This document shows, one piece after another, positions 59,701-64,000 of a DNA stretch of 64,000 nt. Below the pieces are notes generated by a model. The model saw only the letters and a program-made list of their open reading frames with translations. It did not search any database and had not been told where the DNA came from. The stretch's first letter is position 1, and each line of letters opens with the position of its first letter. The stretch lies in the NCBI GenBank assembly GCA_032158295.1, contig CM063246.1:11843608-11907607 (forward strand), in the 5' to 3' direction. The position numbers were made by a program, and so were the translations under genes. Origin of the DNA: Pycnopodia helianthoides (taxonomy: Eukaryota; Echinodermata; Asteroidea; Forcipulatida; Asteriidae).

Positions 59701-59834
59701 TTAAACCCCATTACACAATGATGGTTGTCTAGTACCCAGACTACTTACGTTGCAATACCCGGCCTTCCGTTCAGGAAAGCCGGCCAGAGGTTCACTCTGC
59801 GCTCCAGAAAACAGAACAGGATTATGATTGGGAG
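48487..59834 (-). CDS. STRA6-like multipass membrane protein (partial model, 17 exons)
   Basis: Resembles STRA6/RBPR2, which in vertebrates move retinol across the plasma membrane from retinol-binding protein; the ligand in invertebrates is not established. Exons in transcript order: 59834-59749, 59181-59033, 58464-58331, 57585-57528, 57056-56958, 56228-56119, 55479-55427, 54313-54252, 53430-53337, 52387-52312, 52070-51925, 51671-51623, 51199-51118, 50975-50835, 50326-50163, 49462-49301, 48680-48487. About 620 residues (human 667). Family signatures: RRVNLWPAFLNGRPGIA, GAGIVLSNEEI, RYWLTLLLFLVWGLAQVL, YFSFLRLEVAHTHPVV, ALTLTRNPTLIP near the stop TAA. Junctions are in phase except two: after 59033 (phase 1 into phase 0) and after 51925 (phase 1 into phase 0), so exons are missing there, the second probably carrying one membrane helix. 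The initiating exon was not found. Confidence 0.88.
49606..49698. repeat. Long hairpin in STRA6-like intron 15
   Basis: Left arm tgcagcacacgtcggctatg continuing to gttaagg, right arm its inverse ending gacgtgtgctgca. The arms are about 36 bp with one or two mismatches and the loop is about 20 nt. It is probably a miniature foldback element. Confidence 0.85.
53337..53430 (-). other. Extracellular-loop exon of the STRA6-like gene
   Basis: A 94-nt exon (phase 0 to phase 1) with acceptor tttctttatccag and donor gtaagtct. It restores the frame between exons 54313-54252 and 52387-52312, which are otherwise out of phase. It encodes a stretch starting NCTVNSSFLSP, with two N-glycosylation sequons (NCT, NSS), placed between two hydrophobic segments. 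Human STRA6 has little or no sequence at the corresponding place, so the loop may be longer in this lineage. Confidence 0.75.
53714..53756 (+). repeat. (aatc)n microsatellite
   Basis: About nine copies of caat in a row directly beside the LINE tail at 53757. This fits the simple 3' tail of some CR1/L2-type LINEs, though that link is inference. Confidence 0.8.
53757..54130 (-). mobile_element. LINE reverse-transcriptase C-terminal fragment
   Basis: The - strand reads FGDRDFSVTAPRMWNNLSKD near 54092-54033 and, after an interruption, MWNNLSKDIKQSPLLAFSKL near 53884-53825, then a stop. F-G-D-R-x-F-S-V-x-A-P-x-x-W-N-x-L-P/S is the well-known C-terminal signature of non-LTR retrotransposon ORF2 proteins. 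Only the last about 60 residues survive, broken by an internal duplication, so it is a dead fragment. Confidence 0.8.
53852..54269. repeat. Tandem duplication containing the end of a STRA6-like exon
   Basis: Two units (about 53852-54021 and 54023-54269) both begin tttgatgtccttcgaaagat and end with cttgatcttaccaagtatgt...gtaacaaa, with differing middles. The unit includes the last 18-19 nt of exon 54313-54252 and its donor, so a copy of the 5' splice site (TACTTG|GTAAGA on the - strand) lies at about 54006, about 250 bp into the intron. Confidence 0.75.
54468..54790. mobile_element. Foldback element in STRA6-like intron
   Basis: Inner arms are clearly inverted: agaactgtcctgcttattaa (54547) against ataaacaggacagttctttt (54709), and ggaggtaggaaatcggc against gccgatttcctacctcc. 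Outer arms are looser (ctaagaacttgccttgct against agcaagacaagttcttaag). The left arm carries a block (ggagtaaatggaattcggga) absent from the right arm but present inverted at 53884 in the LINE fragment. Confidence 0.75.
57705..57842. mobile_element. Foldback miniature element in STRA6-like intron
   Basis: Left end aatattggatggctttgagt, right end aaaacaaagccatacaatat. Inner gaatatattgctcg against gagcaatgtattc, and a central gacgagtcgaagacgagtc. A 130-bp imperfect hairpin, 120 bp upstream (transcript sense) of exon 57585-57528. Confidence 0.8.
58855..58893 (+). repeat. (tagccg)n hexamer microsatellite
   Basis: About six copies of tagccg, with one or two variants. The hexamer is also the core of the foldback repeats at 735 and 24318, so it may have expanded from such an element. 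Confidence 0.85.
59455..59685 (+). mobile_element. Family A SINE split by a 145-bp insertion
   Basis: A-box half (gatagttcagttgatagagc) at 59459-59480; B-box half (cacgttaatccggaggtc) from about 59631. The intact copy at 31470 shows these halves to be contiguous. The insert starts after gccggtg and ends caccggc, ends in poly-G and is otherwise unknown. Confidence 0.65.
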
Positions 59835-60692
59835 CTGATCAAATAAAAACAGAGAGCATGAACGTGTTTGTGATTTTCATACATCGCAAAATAAAACCAT
59901 CGAAAAGAATCGTACTTCTCATCTCCCCATGCTATTAAAACATGGAGTTTTGATCATTATTCAAATTAAAAGACATGGTTCGAATCAGATTAAAGTCATC
60001 TTTATAAAACCCTCCGTGACATTACGTCATTCCCATAAGCACTAACACAGATTGGTAGCGGTTACAAAACTCCCCATTTGGGTACCATTCTTCCATCTAA
60101 TAATCATTCCAAAGGTCTTTTAGAATGCTTTAAAAATTAAAAAAAAAAAATTGTTTTTGGCTGTCCAATTTTTGCATTTTGATAAAAGCATGATTTGGCA
60201 CAATAGTGATCCTCATCTGCAAGTCACAACCTTTTTTTAGTACTACACAAGGTGTTTTTTTCGCACACAAACACATGGGCTTCATCAGTCAAAGTATCCA
60301 AGCCCCGCCCACACACATCAAGTACAGTGTTTTCATTGGTCAATACCACCTGCAGGACAATGTCAAGTATTGTCATCAAAGCAAGTGTGAATGGTCACAT
60401 GTCATGCCAAGGCCAATCGCAACTAATCTTGCGTCTTTTTTCGTTTACAAATAATAAGGGCTTGCTTGGAGGGGCTAGTTTCCAGACAGAGTACCCGAGT
60501 CTAAGTAAACAAGCCGGCTAAAGGCTAAATGTTATAAGGTTATGGCTCAATCAGGATCTTGGTTTTTTTTTTTTTTTTTTTTTTTTACCGCTCAATGGAG
60601 GAGTAATTAAATAATTAGCAAAAAAAAACATCATCAAAACAAAACAAAACGCTACTGTGTTTTAATGGTTCATTTGTACAGAGACAATCATC

Positions 60693-60810
60693 CTTTTTGA
60701 GGTATGGTGGACACATCACTAGAGCACTATTTGGGTTTGGGTAAATGTGTCCGTGTGCACCCAAACCAAACAGTGCACTCCCATCGTGTCCACCATTATC
60801 TCCAAAAGGT
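60693..60810. repeat. Miniature foldback family D, copy 3
   Basis: Left arm cctttttgaggtatggtgga, right arm gtgtccaccattatctccaaaag with inverse symmetry; inner tttgggtttgggt against acccaaaccaaac. The best-preserved of three copies (others 25738 and 40199). Confidence 0.8.
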
Positions 60811-62208
60811 TAAATGAGTATAGTATACGAACCGAAGCTATAAGGTGTACCCCAACCACGTATTTAAGTCGAAATAGTGCCCGCATATTGTAGAGGTGCT
60901 GTTTGTCGAATCCATCCTAACAATTGAATATTAAAAGAGGAAGTTAGTATCTTTAGTGCGTGCACGATGAATTTCCTCCCTCCAGGATCATCAGAGAAAT
61001 AGCAATTTAGAGAAAATATAGCATTTGAAGACCCCCAAATAACCATTTCTCATTTGGAACGCAGCAAATTTTTACATTTACATCTTGCCAAAAACCGTAC
61101 GTTAACCCACATTGATAACGCACAGCAATGTGATAATTACATGTAGACGTGAGTTTAGTGTGCATGTACAGCGTATGAATACATTCGAACGTCACTGTGT
61201 ATTGTCCTTCCTCCACGGTTACATTGATCCTCCAATACACCAAACACCCTTACCCTTTGCCAACCAAACACCCTTACACCGGCTTACCGTTTACATAATT
61301 TAGTGAAATAGAATCATAAACAATAATCTGTATATTTTTTTTAATTTCTGTTTAATCATCAAAATGTCACATAATTAACGAGAAGTGATCGAAAGAAAAA
61401 AAAGCGGTCAAAGGTCAGCGTTTACATTTTACCAGCCGTCGCAGCTGTCAAATTTACGTGTAAAGTAGACTGGTGCTCTGTTTATGGTTTATGCAAACGT
61501 TATAACTATGGCGAGGCACGAGGATCCAGTCTGCATATCCATCCAGCACATAAAGGCCTTTTATAAACAACCGACACACAAATACACACGTCATCGGTCC
61601 AATCATGGAGGAAGGAAATACATGCTTTATGGTCCAATCTACATTCCTTCAATACCAACAGATCGTCCCCAAATTATAAAAGAAATGAACCCAAGGTATG
61701 GAGGAACAACAAGTAAAACGATCAAAAAAGCATGATACATCCAAAGGCGATAAATGTCTAAGTACATGTACATGTAGTACTACTAGCAATATAACTATTA
61801 AAATGTTCTTGGAAATGGAGTGAAAATTCACTTCTCTTCTTGAAATTCACTCTTTTCACCTTGTTTTCACTGAGTTATTTTCTAACTAGCCAGAGCCTAA
61901 GTGTTTCACTCTGTTTTTACTGTGCTGTACTGCTGAAAACGTTATTCAACAATTAAAGAGTTCTATGGCTTGGATGAAGAGAATTCCCTGAAATCAGGGT
62001 GAAAGTTGTGATGGCCAGTAAATGGTCTGGAGACATTTTTTCAAGGTGATATAGGGGAATTGCAGTCCCCTTAAAGCATGGTGAATGCGAAATAATTCCT
62101 TGAATTTCAGCCAAATCCTGCACTTCACTTAGACTTCACGGTGGTTTCACAGCAAAGATTTTCATAGCGGTAGGCCTACACTAACAATGCCAAATGTAGT
62201 TGGAATGT

Positions 62209-62262
62209 GATCGTAAACCTTCCATCCTCTCGACGGTCGTTGCGACGAACCACGGGTTATAC
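62209..62262 (+). repeat. Diverged end of the 43-kb foldback transposon
   Basis: The text atcgtaaaccttccatcctc and cgacggtcgttgcgac parallels the transposon end at 43088-43115 (atcgtaaccctccatcctcc, cgacggtcggagacc). No partner end was found nearby, so this is a solo relic. Confidence 0.5.
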
Positions 62263-62439
62263 CTTTGGGGGCCCCGTATTTTGGCTTTTTTGTCACAAAA
62301 TTGTTTCAACATAAATACAATTGCACCGTCACTATCGCAAAAGTGGTGTTCCTATGTAATAAATAAATCAGGAGAATGTTTAAAATTAATAATCTTGGAA
62401 ATTCCCAACAAATGGGGGACAAAGAAAACTTCAAGCTCA

Positions 62440-62860
62440 TAAACATAACTTTTGGTAATTGGTACAGGTAGGCCAACTTTCTTCAATATCAAGGACATTT
62501 AAAACGAATGAGAGTTTTCAGGTCAACTTTATTGTACGCCTAATGATGATATCAATTTTTATATTTTTATTTTTTTCGTTTCTCTTTTTAAAGTAAGCTC
62601 TCAGACTGAAAATAGTCTGATTATTCTCTAAGCATTTTGCGCTTGCTTTTCTTTTTACAGAATGACTCAATAATGTCGATCTATGGCCTCACTGAGTGGG
62701 AAGGCAATAACTTGGTAACTTGAGTAAGGTTCTTGCTTTAGTAGGAACACGGCTGGAAAGAACTCACCAACGATGAATTACTTTCATTTTTTCTACTACA
62801 GCGAGTTGCCGATTGATGTATTGTTGGAGCACAGTGCGTTGTTGTGCACGAACATGATGC
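62440..62860. repeat. Segmental duplication, copy 1
   Basis: Matches 63560-64000 in the same orientation with scattered indels. Shared words include ggcaaggca-type text, aacacggctggaaagaac and cagcgagttgccgattgatg. The unit spacing is about 1.14 kb. Confidence 0.8.
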
Positions 62861-63559
62861 CGAACTTGGCTCAAAACATAATAGGCTTCTTGTTCAAGTT
62901 CAATGAGGTCACATTTTACAACGAGCGTAAAGCGGCGATCGATATGCTTGACTGGTGTTCCGATGAACAACCCAAAGCCTTTTGACACACGATACAAGAA
63001 ACTAATTACTTCGCTACCAAGAGAACATGCAGCACATGCAGTCGTAACCAACAAAATTTACGGTTGAATTGCCAATGATCGAAACCGTTATTAACACGAC
63101 TGCCAAAATGCACCCATTTTTTTTCTTCAGTCATATGAGATTGCCTTTATATAATAATCGGATGCACTTTTAATACACAAGCTGTTTTTATGACGTGTTT
63201 ATTGCAAACTAGAGGTTACCTTATTGATTTACTCTTCCAAAAACAATGATGTTGAACGAAATAATGTTCTGTATATACCCAATAAGACCTCCCGCTCGCT
63301 GTATGCCTATATGTTATATGGTTTAAGTGTAGAAAATGGGGGAAAGATAAAAACATTTCGGGGCAGGGGTATTCGATGTATTAAACCCAATTCATTTGTT
63401 GATTTTATGACGTCATATTTTTCAGGGGAGGGAGGCGAAGAGGCAAGGGTTCTGATTGCATCCTGCACCCCCACCCACCCATCCCCTCTGTCTACGCCCA
63501 TGGGGAAAGGTTTAGAAAACACATGGTTTAAAACATATTTTAGACATTCCTAACAAAGG

Positions 63560-64000
63560 GGGGGGGGGGACACAAAGAAAACTTCGAGCTAATAACATGA
63601 CTTATTGGTACAGCGTAGGCCTACTATCTTCAATATCACAGACATTGTTTAGACGAAAGGATAGTTCTCAAGACAACTTTGGTGTAGGCCTAACTATGAT
63701 ATCACTTTCTTATCTTTGTTTTCATCCCCCCCCCCTCGTTCTTTAAAGTAAGCTTTCAGACTGACAATGGTCCGATTTTCTCCAAGCATTTGGGCTTGCT
63801 TTACTTGTTACCGAATGCCTCAATAAAGTCAATCTATGGCCTCAATGAGTGGCAAGGCACTAATTCGGTAACTCACCTGCATGGAGTAAGGTTCTTGCTG
63901 TAGGAACACGGCTGGAAAGAACGCACTACAACGATGAGTTTCTTCTACAGCGAGTTGCCGATTGATGTACTACAAAGGAGCACAGTGCACGAACATGGCG
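63560..64000. repeat. Segmental duplication, copy 2 (runs off the window)
   Basis: Second copy of the 62440-62860 block. On the - strand it contains CTCCATGCAG|GTGAGTTAC at about 63886-63877, a strong 5' splice site preceded by an ATG. This could be the 5' exon of the STRA6-like gene or of an unseen gene. Copy 1 lacks this site. Confidence 0.75.

Larger units (their letters stand above)
59835..62439. other. Upstream region of the STRA6-like gene
   Basis: Should contain the missing first exon(s) and promoter. One candidate ATG at 60915 (-) opens MDSTNSTSTICGHYFDLNTW, a glycosylatable N-terminus with a cysteine as in STRA6, but its only nearby donor (GTACAC) is out of phase with exon 59834-59749, so I do not annotate it as an exon. 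A 24-nt poly-T run lies at about 60564-60587. Confidence 0.4.

Overview
The window is intron-rich eukaryotic nuclear DNA with AT-rich, repeat-laden spacers. Exons are short (about 46-234 nt), flanked by GT/AG signals, and encode animal proteins, so this is a metazoan. The repeat landscape (palindromic miniature elements, tRNA-headed SINEs, repeats ending in the text 'gggcccaatttcatagagc') and the level of similarity to vertebrate orthologues suggest a marine deuterostome. An echinoderm, perhaps a sea star, is my best guess; this is inference, not proof.

Three protein-coding genes can be built exon by exon. (1) 8902-30889, + strand: a full-length L-fucose kinase gene (FCSK/FUK), 26 coding exons, about 1105-1114 residues, with an N-terminal nucleotidyltransferase-like/beta-helix half and a C-terminal GHMP kinase half. 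(2) 44733-35629, - strand: CENP-N (CENPN), 8 coding exons, 364 residues, complete from ATG to stop with all splice phases matching. (3) about 59834-48487, - strand: a STRA6-like retinoid-transporter/receptor family membrane protein, 17 coding exons found; its N-terminal exon, one short internal exon and the exon for one membrane helix were not found. FCSK and CENPN converge tail to tail; CENPN and the STRA6-like gene lie head to tail. The three proteins act in unrelated processes (fucose salvage, kinetochore assembly, retinoid membrane transport); nothing suggests a functional cluster.

Layout: 1-8900 intergenic, holding two satellite arrays of one 16-bp unit in opposite orientation, a foldback repeat and a TTAA-bounded miniature element; 8902-30889 FCSK, with SINEs, minisatellites, a G-rich array in the last intron and a tandem array that multiplies a 5' splice site; 30890-35628 repeat-filled spacer; 35629-44733 CENPN, with an 894-bp foldback transposon bearing a perfect 10-bp target duplication in intron 1; 44734-48486 spacer without a recognisable gene; 48487-59834 STRA6-like, with hairpins, a LINE tail and foldback elements in its introns; 59835-64000 upstream DNA with a segmental duplication at the right edge.

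One caution applies to all coordinates: they were read by eye. Exon boundaries were checked by phase arithmetic wherever both neighbours were found. Unresolved points are FCSK exon 12 (one base too many), the FCSK exon 15/16 junction, and the incomplete parts of the STRA6-like gene.
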